The position numbers were made by a program, and so were the translations under genes. The notes beneath the pieces were generated by a model, which was given only the letters and a program-made list of their open reading frames with translations, had not been told where the DNA came from and searched no databases. Shown here piece after piece: positions 1 to 12,256 of a DNA stretch of 64,000 nt (positions within the stretch are counted from its first letter, which is position 1; each line of letters opens with the position of its first letter). This stretch comes from Lactifluus volemus (taxonomy: Eukaryota > Basidiomycota > Agaricomycetes > Russulales > Russulaceae), in contig WTXI01000155.1 in the NCBI GenBank assembly GCA_022376515.1, positions 22,679-86,678 of the forward strand. The letters are read 5' to 3'.

Positions 1-917
1 CACGGAACCATGATTGGAAGTTTTGGCGGCGGACGCGGCGGACAAAGGAGCAGATAGCCACGACCCTGAACTATTATCACGACCCTGAGCTATCGAGAAA
101 CACGAGGTGGAAGGTTTATCCGGACAAAGGACTGTTAGCGAAATGAAGAAATGGATGGAAGGAAAAGGATGGCTCTACTAGAGGTTCGAGAGCAGTCACC
201 CCGCTGACCGTCACCTTGGAGCATCGCGTCGACCCTGCTGCCAGTGCATCTGTTACCTTCGGTGCTCTGACGATGGTCTTGGACTGTGACACCAAGTCTT
301 ACCCTCGACCTTTCAAGTTTTGTGTTCCGCTAAGCGACCTTGGCTACGCTCCTCATTTACGCCTCGGGCTCGGCGCCTTGCTGCCCCGCATATCGCGCTT
401 ACCTACCTTCGAAGCTCCGATACAGTACCCGGGTACTTGCCTCACCTTTCTTGGTTTCCTTAATAATCCTAGCCTGCTTTGTATCTGCTTCTGCTCCTCC
501 CTTGTTAAATTTTTTTTCATCAATGCCATTTTGGCTCTACCTACTCCACGTATGCCGCGTCCCGTTTCAACCCATGCATTCCTTCCTCTTCTACGAGGTG
601 AGCCCCAATCACCCATGATGACCGACTAAGGATGCATGTGGTACCCACGTTTTACTCCACCACTGGCACTCCTTTCTCCTCGATTCTACATCGTAGTCAC
701 CTCTTACATTTTCTCTCCCAAGATGGGTTCGTACAGTTACCCAGGCCTTTATGTTCGCAAGGTAGTAGGGAACATATACAATCACTGCCCTTATGCCCTC
801 TGAATCTCCCCCGTTTTGTGCCCTTCAACGTGTCAGGAGCCGTCATGAGGCTGTTCGCGTTTCAGTGCTCGCTTGGAAATTATCCTCTTTCCGGTGGAGT
901 TTACGAACCAATGACAA
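1..917. other. No supportable gene
   Basis: I see no gene I can support here. An open stretch of 137 codons (216-629, plus strand) is interrupted by no stop but has no recognisable domain, no convincing splice signals around it and an opposing open stretch on the minus strand. It may be chance or a decayed exon. Confidence 0.4.
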
Positions 918-986
918 GTCGGGTCAAAGCATAAATGAGAGACGGGTCAAAGCATAAACGAAAGACGGGTCAAAGCATAAATGAAA
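918..986. repeat. Tandem repeat, three units of 23 bp
   Basis: The core GGGTCAAAGCATAAA recurs three times at exact 23-bp spacing (units 918-940, 941-963, 964-986) with only two or three substitutions between units. It is a short minisatellite in otherwise unique sequence; no function is evident. Confidence 0.85.
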
Positions 987-2138
987 GACACGGACACTTG
1001 GAGATACTGTTCGATACGATGGACGAGATTGCCCACTTATCGATAGCACAGTGACCCATGGCCGGTGATTCACTGTGTGCCCTCACATGGAGGTGGAAAG
1101 CCGCCGGTTCGTGCATCATCTCGATGTTCACACTCTTCTAACTTAGGATCGTCGAGATACCTGGCCGTCGGTGGGAGTCTCCGCTACGAGAGTGTTAACA
1201 CCCAGGAAGCACCGGAGATAAATGTGATTGCAATGCAACGTGCAACGTGCATGCCTGGACACACGCGCCGTCAGAAACCTAATAGTACGGTCAACACGTC
1301 ATCCACCCTGTCGTTCCAGGCTTCCTGCTGTTTTAGCGGGGAAAGAAGCCAGGAAGAATTGAAGGTCTCTGGATATTGGAACACGCTCGGATCCGTGATG
1401 AGTACCCTTAAACGTCACGACATCAATAAGCATGGAGCTTACTCAAGAAATAAGTGAGAAGGTGAGGGGTCAATGCACTCGATGTTACCATAGACAATGA
1501 CGCCCTTAGGAATACTATAAAACGCCCAGGTAGTCGCGCGTGGAATAGCAAGTGTGACAACTGGCGCCACCTTTTCGCAGGTGCCAGTGTCATTTAGTTT
1601 CAATACCGGAGGGACTCGTCGAAACTTGGACCATGTCAAACGATGCTGTCGTGCTCAGCCCGGATCGATCCGCTCGGTGAAGTCGGGGAACTAGAGCGCA
1701 AAAACAGTGAGCTGATTAGAAAGCCAGGCTTGGATTAAGCCCATCCAATCAATAACCGATCATTGAGAGTGTGTAAAAATGGTGCAGTCGGCGCATAGGC
1801 GACTTAGCCCAAGGTCATACCCTGGCTACCACCCCTCGACATACAATCCTTCGCGATCCCAGCTTTGAAGAACTGTTTGACACCGTCCAGGAACGTGTCT
1901 GCGACTCGAGACCTCGAGGATCATAGACTTGTAATGCCAAATGCGGTTTCGTGGAGACGCTCGGAGAGGCAAGCCAAGTATGTCTTTGTGCCCCGGTCGT
2001 GGATCTTTTCGAGAACTTGGGACGCTGTGCGCAACCATTGCATTGGCCGCTAGATAGGAGCCGATCGGTAGACACTTAGACCTTGGGTCAGGTAAATTAT
2101 GTACGTGCAGCTAGCAACAGAAGTGATGGTCACTGTCT

Positions 2139-2492
2139 TCAAACGTGAGGCGAAAAAGACGACTCAAGCTCCACGTCACGTACCGTCCGTACAATGCACT
2201 TTCCTGGGGTGCTGTGCTGTCTGAAAACGATAAGCAATCTGCATGTGTACTCAGATGTACGCTGACCTGGCGTGATCAGTCCTATCAAATGCCCCGATCT
2301 GGAACCTGGTCTCACCACTGATATTCTAAAGACTAGGAATGTTTCGGCGGAGCAACTTGAATCACCGTCATAGTAGTTATAGCTGATCATCTTGTTCTTC
2401 GAATACAGCAACCATACGCTATTCCGGGCACGAGATCCAAGCACGAATACCACTTTACTGGGAGTGACGTATGACAATGCCCCTTCGAACAT
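2139..2492 (-). CDS. Possible hypothetical exon
   Basis: A 117-codon open segment on the minus strand beginning with a methionine. The amino-acid make-up is balanced rather than repetitive, but no domain, signal peptide or membrane segment is recognisable and no splice-linked neighbour was found. It could be one exon of a decayed gene or chance. I list it only because it is the longest uninterrupted minus-strand segment of the first 3 kb. Confidence 0.18.
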   Translation of the reverse strand: MFEGALSYVTPSKVVFVLGSRARNSVWLLYSKNKMISYNYYDGDSSCSAETFLVFRISVVRPGSRSGHLIGLITPGQRTSEYTCRLLIVFRQHSTPGKCIVRTVRDVELESSFSPHV

Positions 2493-3735
2493 CTGTTGCT
2501 AACCGTAAAACAGTACGGACTTCCTACCCATGCGTGCTGAAGTTATTCCGGAAATACGGGATGAGCTCAACTGAGTTGACAAATGAACTCATCTCATGTC
2601 ATCTTCTCCTGATCTTCTCCTGTGTTCGTCGAACAGAGAACTGGGACCATGGCTTCCAAAATTTCGTGCCTTCTGCAATCCTCCATGCTATAAACCCATG
2701 TAACCACAACTCCCCGATCTACCATGGACTTCGCCGCCCGTGAGGTTCTGTGGCTAAGGGGAGACTGTGCCTAGTCTTGTCAGACTATACGACATTAGGA
2801 GCGCATATAGTCGGGTCACGAATAATCTAACTTTAGACTTTTGATCGCTTCGGGCAGACTCAGTTCCTTCCCGCGGACTAGATGGTAGGTGGTATTGGCG
2901 TGAGGAGGTAAAAAAAAAAAGAATGGGCCGATGAACCCGGAAGAGAGCAAGCACTGAAGCAATAAGGGTTGTCTATGTTCAGACCTCAACTGTAAATTAG
3001 TTGAATTGATTGTCGTTGGGAATCGGGAATCCAAATAACTTAACATCGCCTAGAGTCGTTTCAAAACTTGGATGTCGGATGTCGCATTGATCGGAACCGG
3101 AACCTGTAACCACGTGGCAGATGGCAGAGCAGGGTTAGGGTTCGCTCTGCGGGTGGTGCAAGTCCGAGTCGACTAAGTCACTTGCGGTGATACCTCGACA
3201 ACTGCCGTAAGTCCGCTCTGGAAGTGGTTCCAAGGAAGTGTCGCCACATTCGGCAACACAATAGTGGGATGTTTAAATGTTCAACTGTCTGCTAGTGGCG
3301 CCCCCAGGCTGCAGGCTTAGGCTGATACAGCCTGAGTGGCGAATTTGAGCGGAACACCTGTCACAACTGAGGAAGGAATTGTATACAGCCCGCACGTGAA
3401 CTAAAGGAAGCCACAAAGGGATGTAATGGAGCATTAACTCGTGAACACACCAATATAGGGGAATCTGGTGATAAAGTGTTTCATGACTTCTTAATGCCAC
3501 GATATAATTCACTAATTCCACCTCATCTCAGTAGCCGGAGATCGGGGCAGATTCAATCTTACATATCTCAGCCTGAGATTCAAAGGTACATTTGTGTGTG
3601 CGAGACCCCTCTCTACACTCAACATCCGCCTCGATCTTTGCAGACATTCGAGCGATTGTTTATCTGTCGATCAAGCCTGGGCCGTCGTGATTTCAAAGGC
3701 ACCGTGGTGTAGCTACACCAATGAGTGGCACGAGA

Positions 3736-4249
3736 TCACAGGTTTTGAACAACAGATCCACGACTTGGGAGGCAAGTCGAAGCTTTGATGCTAAACATAT
3801 TGAAGCCATCGGGATCTCGACCTAAAGGCATCACCAAGTACCCTTTGCAGTGGCGCTTCTTGTTCTTTTCAGGCGCAGACTCGTACAGAACTAGTCCAGG
3901 ACTGGGTATAGTTTTGTTGCGAAAAGCCGTCGTGCTAATGAGATTCTGATGGGATGAGCAGGGAACGGCAAGGACGTCGAATGCAGGAACAGGAACCACT
4001 GGGCTGTGAACTGAAGCAGCTGTCATATAGACTCGGAAGCAGCATCCTTCTTGACATTGACGGAAAATCACCATTTTTTAGTCTTTCGAAGTGGAGAACT
4101 TGAAGATCGGCGTGCCTTGTCGTAAGCGTGAAGATAACGTAGGCCTCGTGGAAACCATTAGCCCAAATCTCATGCAGAGGGGTAGATTGGTAAGTCTTGT
4201 CGGTGGCGCAAATATGCAACCAGCTTTCTGAGTCGTTCAAGTTCATCAC
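3736..4249 (-). CDS. Possible hypothetical gene, two overlapping frames
   Basis: Two minus-strand open segments overlap: 3935-4249 (104 codons, starts MMNLNDSESWLHIC) and 3736-4074 (112 codons, ends in a stop). A switch of frame near 4060 would join them into one protein of about 170 residues, but I see no clean donor/acceptor pair at the join. No family is recognised. It could be a frameshifted gene, a spliced gene whose intron I missed, or chance. Confidence 0.22.
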
Positions 4250-6081
4250 ATCCAGTATTGAACATCTCTCTATCTATGAGAGAACTAGTGGCACTGTATT
4301 ATACGTGAGCATAATGTTGTTGTAGCAATAACCGCACCGTGACAGGCAACTTGAAGATGCCAGGACGCAATGCGTTTGGAGAAGCGGAAAGGTGTTAACA
4401 AAGGCGGAACTTGTAGGGGAGTTCAGGGTGGCCTCACAAAATGACGTGAAAGTGTGAAGGCCTCAGGGAAAGAAAGCAGGCCCGGGCTGCAGGCACTACA
4501 CTCGTCGATCAAAATACAATGATCAGCGAGAAATGTTCTTGAGGACTCCTGGCAGCCTCAGGGCGCATAGAGAAGAAAGGGACGGGACGCAACAAGGCCG
4601 GGCATCTGTGCCTGTAATTAGCAACTGAATTCTACATGTAGATACTAGATAGATTGCGGGGTTTGTAGCTTGGGGTGTGATCTTTAAGGCTAAGACCAAG
4701 CTGGCAAAGGCCCGAATCAGGAACAGTACTTTGTCACGCGTTCAAGCTCTGGCCTCGAGCTACCAGTATAGCTGGCTTGGCTTGGGCTTGCCAGTACATC
4801 TACTGGAGACAGACGGGACGGCAAGCAGGACGCGGCAAAAGGAATGACAAGGACTATTTCTACCGACCTCCGAGTCCGGACCGTCTCGGACAGGTCGGGA
4901 GAATAGTGGTGGCGAGCTACCGTAACGTAAAGATTACAGTAAGAGAAGCGGCCATTGTTGCCCGAGTCTCGGGTGTGGTAAGTTCTCATGACGGCAGCTC
5001 GCCCCGACAAGGATTTCAACACCGGCAAGGTTCAGTGCTGCGGATCTTCTCGTTGCTATTTCTACGTTGTTCTTCCCTTTGTACTTACTGTGCACTGGCA
5101 GCCTGCCTCGTTACCGAGCCGTTCATTTGGCGTTGAGTCGTCCGCGCAGCCGCATGCATCTCTACTTTGGCGCCTCACAACGGCCCGGTGCCAAACCGAG
5201 GGTTTTAGATGGTACGTTATTTGTTCAACGCTGCGACGTATCACCTGGCACCCTGAACCTTGGACTTTGTACAGTATTCCCAGCTCTAGCTCCGTTCAGG
5301 GGCTTGAGTATAGTACTGTAAGAATGTCGTGCCTGTCCACAGTTTTGGTTTGATCGGCTTGTTGATCGAAGTACTGATTTCAGGGTCAATGACCGAAGCT
5401 GCTCTTTTTCTGACATTCTCCGACCTCTTGCCCCGTTGCGACCATATACTTGAGGTACCGTGAGGTTTTCTACCTAGAGTACGGGAAGATCTTGTGAGAA
5501 GCTGATGGTATGGGCTCAAAATCGGCAAGACCAGATTAATCGCATCCCGCCGTTGAGCTCGAGCTCCCGCATCAAGTTTACCTTGGTTTGATCACTTCAA
5601 CTTGAGTGAACCCAGGCAGTTGAGATGATCTTGTGGCGTATAAAGCGCCAAGTCGTGACGGACATGTGACGTCGCGCGTTCCCTCAATGGCGATTGTTTG
5701 CCGTGAAATTCAGTTACATCTAGAGGGTTTGCTCGCACTCGCACTCGACATATTATATTCATCACAGACTTTCAATGAACAAACACGTAGTCTGACTGCA
5801 CCGGACAGACCGGTGCACTCATCGTGAGCTGATCTTGGGGCATATTGAGTTCGGCGCTTATTTTCGTTTAAAATTTTTTTTAGTTCATTTCATTTGAAGG
5901 TGCCGCATCATAAAACTTTACGTTATTGTACTATCGCCTGTATTTCCTAAAACATGTCGGAGAGAGCTAATTCGATCCCGATTGGGCCCTCCCCTCTAAA
6001 ACTTGACGGCACAAGCGCATTCGCCATATATATCGGCTAACACCTCTGACCAAATCACTTCTCGTCTCCCTTTCCCCTGCC

Positions 6082-7761
6082 ATGGCAAAGGAGCTACCTT
6101 TCGATGCGGTGTCAGTTTTAGGCAAGTTATCTTCAGTTTTTTTACCCGCTCTTCCATTGACATTCGTTGTTGCCTTACAGGTATACTTTTACTGGCCATC
6201 CTTCGTAAGTGTCAGGATAACTCATCATGCAGCAAATTCTGAATCCTTTGAGTAGTGAATGCGTATTTCTGTGGAGTAGTCAGCCAACAACAATACACGT
6301 ATTGGACTAGCGGTGGGTTTCAGTTTTGGTCGTAGATATCATGGATGCGAATATATATGCCCAGGTTTCAAGGACTCAATATATCTGAGGTGAGCATCAA
6401 TGACTTATCTTCTATCACTATTCATTTTTGTAGGATTTTTATTGTTGCTCAGTATATCCTCGTTCTCTTCCAAACCGTCATGTATGTCTTCATTTCCAGC
6501 CCTCGATTGACTAAATCGAACCATGCCAAAAACAGGCTATGGCAGCTGGCTTGGACAGTCTAGTATGCTCCCAGTTCTCTATCAAGACGATTCTCATCCA
6601 TGCACTCCCTAGTGTCGATAACTATGGTCTAGCTATGAATAATTTATGTCTGTTATACATTACGACTATGTCCTGGTCTTTCGCTCACCCCCGTCTAAGC
6701 GATAACATGGCAGGGACCTGTCAACTCGTCATGCCAATGCGTCCTCATTATAATGGCGAACGTATTCCTCGCTGTCCGGTTAGTTTCACATGATTGTGGA
6801 TGGGTGATCCTTGATTGACCATCGTTTTAGCATTTACAGCCTAACAAAGTCCCGGCTGCAGAGTGGACTGGTCTTTGGATTCTCCCTTGCGGCGTTCGTC
6901 GCTGGAATAGTGACTATAGCAACAACTTGGCCTGTGAAAAGGTAAGGCGGCTGCCGTACCGAACCTTCGAACCCTTACTGATACGTGCTGAAGCATCACA
7001 GAAAGTTTTACTGGGTCACAGAGTGCTGCCTCGACTGTGTGGCATTCATTGCAGGCTGTCTCCGAGTGCCTCATCATGTGTGCGTCATGGTTCAATCTGT
7101 TCACGACGAGACTGATCATTCTTCCGTATAGACTTCCTTTCCCGAGCGCTGCTGGCGTCCCGTAGTGGTCTTCAGAACTCGGACGGCGTTATAAATGATC
7201 TCGTTCGCAACGTCTTTCAACTGGGAGTCATTGCAACGGTCTGGGCCTTCGCAGAGTTGGGGACGTGGTACCTACTACCAAAATCCACGGTTTATACAAT
7301 ATTTGACATGACATCGGGGTCAATCTACACGCACGTAAGTGGTGATTGTTTTCTCCAATAAGAAAAAGTTCACGGGATGCGACCTATCAGATGATTTATG
7401 ACGGGCTATTATCACGCACTAGATTACGTGAGCGTATGGCAGAACGAAGCCAGTTCGATGTGGGATTCCCTTCGCAGGTGCGTATTTGGCTTGAGTGATA
7501 TCGTATTTTATGCTGAATGAAATGATCGCGGCTCATATTAAGTCGCTTTCGCAATCGCTTGATGGAAAGCGATTGTCGAGTGGACGTCGGACGCAGAATG
7601 GAACGCAGGTCATGGTTTCCCGAGTAACGATGACGGATTACAGGACGACTGCCCAAGTCATATCATCAAGTCAATCTGGAACAATCAAAGACAGTGGCTC
7701 TGACATTGAAAGTGCACCCGCGGGGAAGTCAGATATCGAATATGAGTTTCCGGAGGAATGA
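6082..7761 (+). CDS. DUF6534-like multi-pass membrane protein
   Basis: Likely a member of the basidiomycete DUF6534 family, multi-helix membrane proteins of unknown role. Supported exons: 6082-6204 (starts MAKELPFDAV, ends LQVYFYWPSF, matching the family's first helix and its QxYxYF signature), about 6713-6778 (ends NVFLAVR), 6831-6941 (IYSLTKSRLQSG then a hydrophobic helix), 6994-7079, 7132-7334 (GLQNSDGVINDLVRN, the family's conserved cytoplasmic segment), 7391-7477 (RLRERMAERSQ) and 7543-7761 (acidic, serine-rich tail, ends EYEFPEE). Phases agree from 6713 onward. The exon or exons between 6205 and 6712, covering the second and third helices, I could not resolve; either small exons lie there or the gene is damaged. 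Function is not known for the family. Confidence 0.72.
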
Positions 7762-10417
7762 GATTGACGAGATTTCACTTCAAGTTGATTCCAAAGTTAT
7801 CTAATCAGTCATCCAGGAGTCCAAAGGAAAGATTCAGGGCTTTCCCGTATTGTTGTGTGTTCTTAGGCTTGTAGAAAGTACTCTCCGAGTCATACCCTCT
7901 CGTGGCGTCGCATGAAAAGTTCAATCCCTGTGTAGTCTCAGGCTCAGCTTCTCTACGCGCTCATTATTATCTAATCAACTCGACCTGGGGAGTTAGCACA
8001 TGCAATAGGCACTAGAAGTCCCAGTCGATGGGGGTCTGCGTTTCTTCGAAATATCATTCGCAACAGAGCATATGCTCACCCTCACCAGTTGTCTGAAAAT
8101 TCAAGACGGCCCAAGCCAAAGTCTCGCCTCTTCGCACTGGTTTCATTCCATATACTATTGAACGTTGAGTTGAGGAGATGAGAGTGCCAGTGTCCATAAT
8201 GTAACTTGCCTCAACCCAGGCCAGAGAGCACGAGAGGACCGGAATCTCAAGCTAAGATCGTCAAATGGCTTCGGTAGATGTAAAAGTAAGAAAACGCTCT
8301 TCGCAGGACGATCGCCCAGTGAGATAGAGAAAAGCCGCGAGTCGGTACGAATCCCCGTCCTTCTTCCTGTGCGGCTTTGTGGCAAGATGTCAATGATCAG
8401 CCCCGCCAATCTCTAAGCGGGTAGCTCCAAATCCTCTTGTCTCCATTGAGTGTATAGGCCTTCCAACAGCGCAAGCAAGGAGCGTATGCTTGAGAATATC
8501 TTCTCACAAATTATCCTTCTCCACTGTGTGACCATGAGGCTGTCCAAGAGACGTTGGATGCACTTTGTATGCTGAGACCGCGACTTGCAGAGCTATTTAT
8601 GACCTCCTGAGTATATATGCGGATGTCTTCTTCAATCTTTGCGGCCAGATTGGAGTCATCCATATACAGAGTGTTAACAAATAACACTTTGACTGATGTA
8701 TGTTCAGTTCGATATCATCCTCAGGGGCTCCGGCCTCGGTGGCCTGAGGCTCCGAGTTTTATGGGAGGTCGAACAGAGCATTGGATCACCTGAGTGGTTC
8801 AAGGAGGCGTTCAAAAAGGCACGATAGTTTTGGCTACCACAAATTGTTAACGACCCTCCCTGGGGCGAGCAATTCTCAGGTACTTCAGGGAATGGACGTA
8901 GATGTCCTTTTCGGTATGTTCAAACAATTTGCCGCAAGAACGTATCAGGCCAGTAAGAAAGAGCGAGAAAAATGTGATCATGAGGGGTGAAGATAACGTG
9001 ATTGCGGCACAGAGTACTTCTAATCAACCTTGGGTAACAGATCTGGATATTTCTTGCTATGACCGGGACGAGAAAGAGTAAGATTCGCTGAGCTTGCATC
9101 CAATGATGAAGTATCATAAAAGACGCTCCCATGGCGCAATTGAGAATGCAAGATGGGGGTAACAGGTTGTGAAGGTTCGGGGAGCGAGATACTTGCGCGA
9201 CTTGCTGCCGATCCCATCGCTGAACATTCGACTGGAGGTAATGATAACGAAGAGGAGGGTGGTAATGTCAGAGATGAAGAATTGAGGGATGCCATGGATG
9301 AAGAACCCACCTGTATGACTGATCCTCTATAATAATAATTTACTGATAGTACGATTACAACGAAAATGGTAGGCCCTACTGGCAGCTGGTCGAATAAGGG
9401 TGACGACAAGAACAAAACAAGCCGCGGGCGAGATGAGATTCTGGATTGTAGGGAGATCATGTCCAGACAACCAGGCGACCACACTTCGGCTCTTAGGTGG
9501 TGTTATACGCAGTAGACATGAATGACCCCTGAAGAGTAGACGTTCGAACATAGCTGCATAGTTCTGATCATGGAAGCAGTGAAGAAATGCAGCGGGAATG
9601 TAGAAGCGTTCAGGAACACCCTCCATGCGGCTCTGCCAGTGGAGAGATAGTTGCCATCAGTCTGAGCGCATTTGAGGATAGAGGATAGGCACTCGGAAAT
9701 GAATCGTGAATCGGACTTGAGCAGCCTCTAGCTGATGCATGCGGTGATATTTGGAGACTGTGATTCATCGTCTGACACCAGAGTCCGACTCGGAGGAAGA
9801 TCGTGGGAGTTGTCAGGGTGGCTGCGAGTCTGCGGCCGCCGCGACGCTTCTAGCAGAGCTGTCTGACTCGGCCTGAGACCAGAGTTTTTCCAGTGAGTGG
9901 AACCAACAGCAGCCAAGATGGGCGGCAATGCATCATTTTGCAGTAATTTGGGTGCTGGCTAATGACGTGATCGGCATGGAAGGTGGGCGTGAGAACTTGA
10001 AGCGCCCGGCTGGAAGATACTATATATTCCGAGTCCGGACGCGCAGGTGCCATGCGTTGCGCGAATTCTATAACCAATACACAGCACCGATGCGTTGCAT
10101 GTAGTGTTGGTGACACACCAAATCCTTTGTAGTCTACACGCAATTGTGGATTGATCATCATGCATTCAGTGGCAGAAAATAAATTCCCACGCATGTCATT
10201 GTCTACCGCGCGAATGCTGAGTTCGCGTTCAATGAGTTCTTATGAATAACGAATGGCTGATAAGCTTTCATAAATCACGATAGATTCTCACGTCGTTCGC
10301 TGAGTGAGCGTGTTTAGCGGCAGGGGCCAGCGTTCAGGCCTCTGATATTTAGGAAGAGAAGACGAAGTACTTGGGGAATGCTTCAAACGCCCGAGAACCT
10401 ATTGTAGAAGCGGATGG
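7762..10417. other. Intergenic or unresolved, weak minus-strand segments
   Basis: No gene model is supported. Minus-strand open segments at 8155-8409, 9020-9484, 9327-9626 and 9850-10194 overlap in different frames. The two near 9.4 kb include short hydrophobic runs (for example LVLFLSSPLF and TIFVVIVLS) that could be membrane helices, but no family is recognised and splice joins are not convincing. A plus-strand 69-codon stretch at 8781-8990 has no support. Confidence 0.4.
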
Positions 10418-11274
10418 TCAATTCGTTCCCGTCTGTTTGGATCCTCGGTGCCTCCATACTTCTGGACAGGAATGGGAGTCAAACCCTTCCAGCGTGCTCT
10501 GGAGGAATTGCTGCAGACCCTCATGAAGCGCATGGCCGTCCGTTTCAAAATATCGACCATGCAAACTGAGGGTAGTCCCCATAGCTCTCATAAGGTATAT
10601 CGATAGCGCCCCGTTCCTTTCATTCAAAGGTTGACGCGCGGAAGAACCAGTAGAGCTTGTGCTATCTACGCGCTCGAGTTTTATCGCCCTATGTGAGGTC
10701 GTTAGTCTAAGTTCTTCAATTTTCCCATTGCTCCGTATAAGAACTCTTGATTTCAAACCGCCCCCGTGGCGCAAATACTTACCATTCGCTGCTACCACAC
10801 GCATCAGAGATCGGGATATCTGAAAGTTGCTCTGAGTCGAGTCCTTCTCGATCGCAGCTCCTGAAATAAGAATAATGTGAGTCCTAAGACGTAACCTCAC
10901 GACAAGTACATCTGAACGTTGTTCGGTTCCTTCTCAATTATGACAGGACTGTCCTCTGCACCTGAATTACGATGAAGGGAATAGAGTGGCTGACATATCT
11001 GCCATTGTTCGCTAGAACTGAGTGACTATTATCGGATATGAATTTGGTACGCCACACCGTTATGCCTACGCACCTTTTTCGGATCCGCTTGTGAGAAGTT
11101 GTCACTGGAAATGAAAAGGTGGCCCTCCACGTTACCAAAAAAGACACAAGGAAAACTGTGACCGGGCCATCTTCTGAAAGGTTTCAATTGGGTCCTTGAA
11201 CACAATGAAGTCCGAGAGGACTATGTGAAGAGGCCGGTCTACGCTGTCTCGGTCATCGTATACAGTTTTGCGAC
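10418..11274 (-). CDS. Hypothetical multi-exon gene, partial model
   Basis: Not recognised. On the minus strand an exon at 11148-11274 (41 whole codons, including VYDDRDSVDRPLHIVLSDF and FKDPIETFQKMARSQFS) is followed by an intron with GTGTCT donor and TTTCCAG acceptor. Next comes a 31-nt exon at 11074-11104 (DNFSQADPKK) in the same frame, then a GTGCGT donor. Further downstream an uninterrupted 160-codon segment (10418-10900) ends at a stop; its link to the small exon is not settled, though a TTTCAG acceptor lies just before GAAIEKDSTQ. An acceptor (ATCTAG) at 11275 implies further exons upstream, near or through the inverted repeat at 11318. No domain was identified. Confidence 0.4.
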
Positions 11275-11317
11275 CTAGATTCGTCTGGCCCGAAGTTAGT
11301 ATAAGCGTTTGGCACTA

Positions 11318-11381
11318 GGAAAACCGAAATTCTACTTTGTGTCCTATATGCTGATAGGACAAAGTGGAGTTTTGGTTTTCC
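11318..11381. repeat. Inverted repeat, about 28-bp arms
   Basis: Left arm 11318-11347 and right arm 11354-11381 are reverse complements apart from three mismatches and a 2-base bulge, with a 6-base spacer (about 64 bp in all). GGAAAACC at one end pairs with GGTTTTCC at the other. The RNA would fold into a long hairpin. It could be a small-RNA precursor or a miniature inverted-repeat element. Confidence 0.85.
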
Positions 11382-12213
11382 CTTCCGTATCTTCCTTTCA
11401 GAAGCGCAACTTGAACGGAAAGAACCCCTCACCAAGTCCCGTACGGTATCGCGTTAACAGCACCCTACGGATCACTTACTATTGGCCCAGTGCGGCAGAA
11501 ACATAGCCAGTAAACAAGTTTCTGCAATAGTTGATTTGCCAAGACTCGGAGATGCGGACTTCCCGAATAATGATAAAATCGCAGAAATTTTATTCGGAGA
11601 AAAATAGTTGCGGGCGACCACCTAACCTACTTCTATTTTTGTCTTGGTAGTTATGCGGAGGTATGATGACACGTTCGTGCGATGCCATGACTTGATTACT
11701 TGCTTCCAGTCTATCGCCTTTTGTCATCGCATCAATGATTAACCGTGGGGATGATCTCGTTTGGCATGATCTTCATACGGAACGTAATTGATTGTCACAT
11801 GCGGAACCTTCAACGACGCGCTACCGTAGATGCTGATGATCGGAATGTGAGAAAGTACCCATTAGTTTGGTTTCCGAAACGAAGACTGTAATATTCTACG
11901 AACCTTATTTTGATGTACCGTACTAGCTCCTCGATGATGAAACTTGATGAGGGAATGAGTGCCGTGGTCACAACTGTTATAGATTCGGAGGGTTGCTCTC
12001 AAGTCTGAAGTCCGGTTGGTGCCCATGCCCGGCGGTCGGTGTCACTTACCGTCCCAGACTCGAAAAAGGCGAGAAGGGCACAGGGCCACAAACACGCGCG
12101 TGCTGCGGGTCGTATCGTCATCATCAGCAACCTGAGCATGGCACGAAGTGGTCCTGCAAGACACTGCCAGTGAGGGCATTGGGGACAAAAAAAGGGAGTT
12201 GTTGTCCACAGTT

Positions 12214-12256
12214 CATTTTTTACCTCAACGTGGAGTCCACGTCGAGGTAAAAAATG
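12214..12256. repeat. Near-perfect palindrome, 21-bp arms
   Basis: CATTTTTTACCTC begins the left arm and GAGGTAAAAAATG ends the right arm; the arms of 21 bases (12214-12234 and 12236-12256) pair with a single mismatch around a 1-base centre. It is the second strong hairpin within 1 kb. No open frame of consequence spans it. Confidence 0.88.

Larger units (their letters stand above)
987..6081. other. Gene-poor stretch with weak open segments
   Basis: About 5 kb in which I can build no complete gene. Several minus-strand segments read like protein for 60-120 codons (1439-1639, 1826-2038, 2139-2492, 3736-4249), but I could not join them with consensus splice sites and recognise no family. Plus-strand open stretches at 4777-5136 and 4988-5353 overlap in different frames and have no domain. 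A poly-A run lies at 2910-2920 and T/A-rich sequence at 5865-5885. These may be exons of old or decayed genes. Confidence 0.4.

Noticed and set aside
4777..5353. Two long overlapping plus-strand open stretches
   Set aside because: No domain, odd composition, and equally long open stretches on the opposite strand (4717-5028, 5062-5244, 5225-5528); likely chance in GC-balanced sequence.
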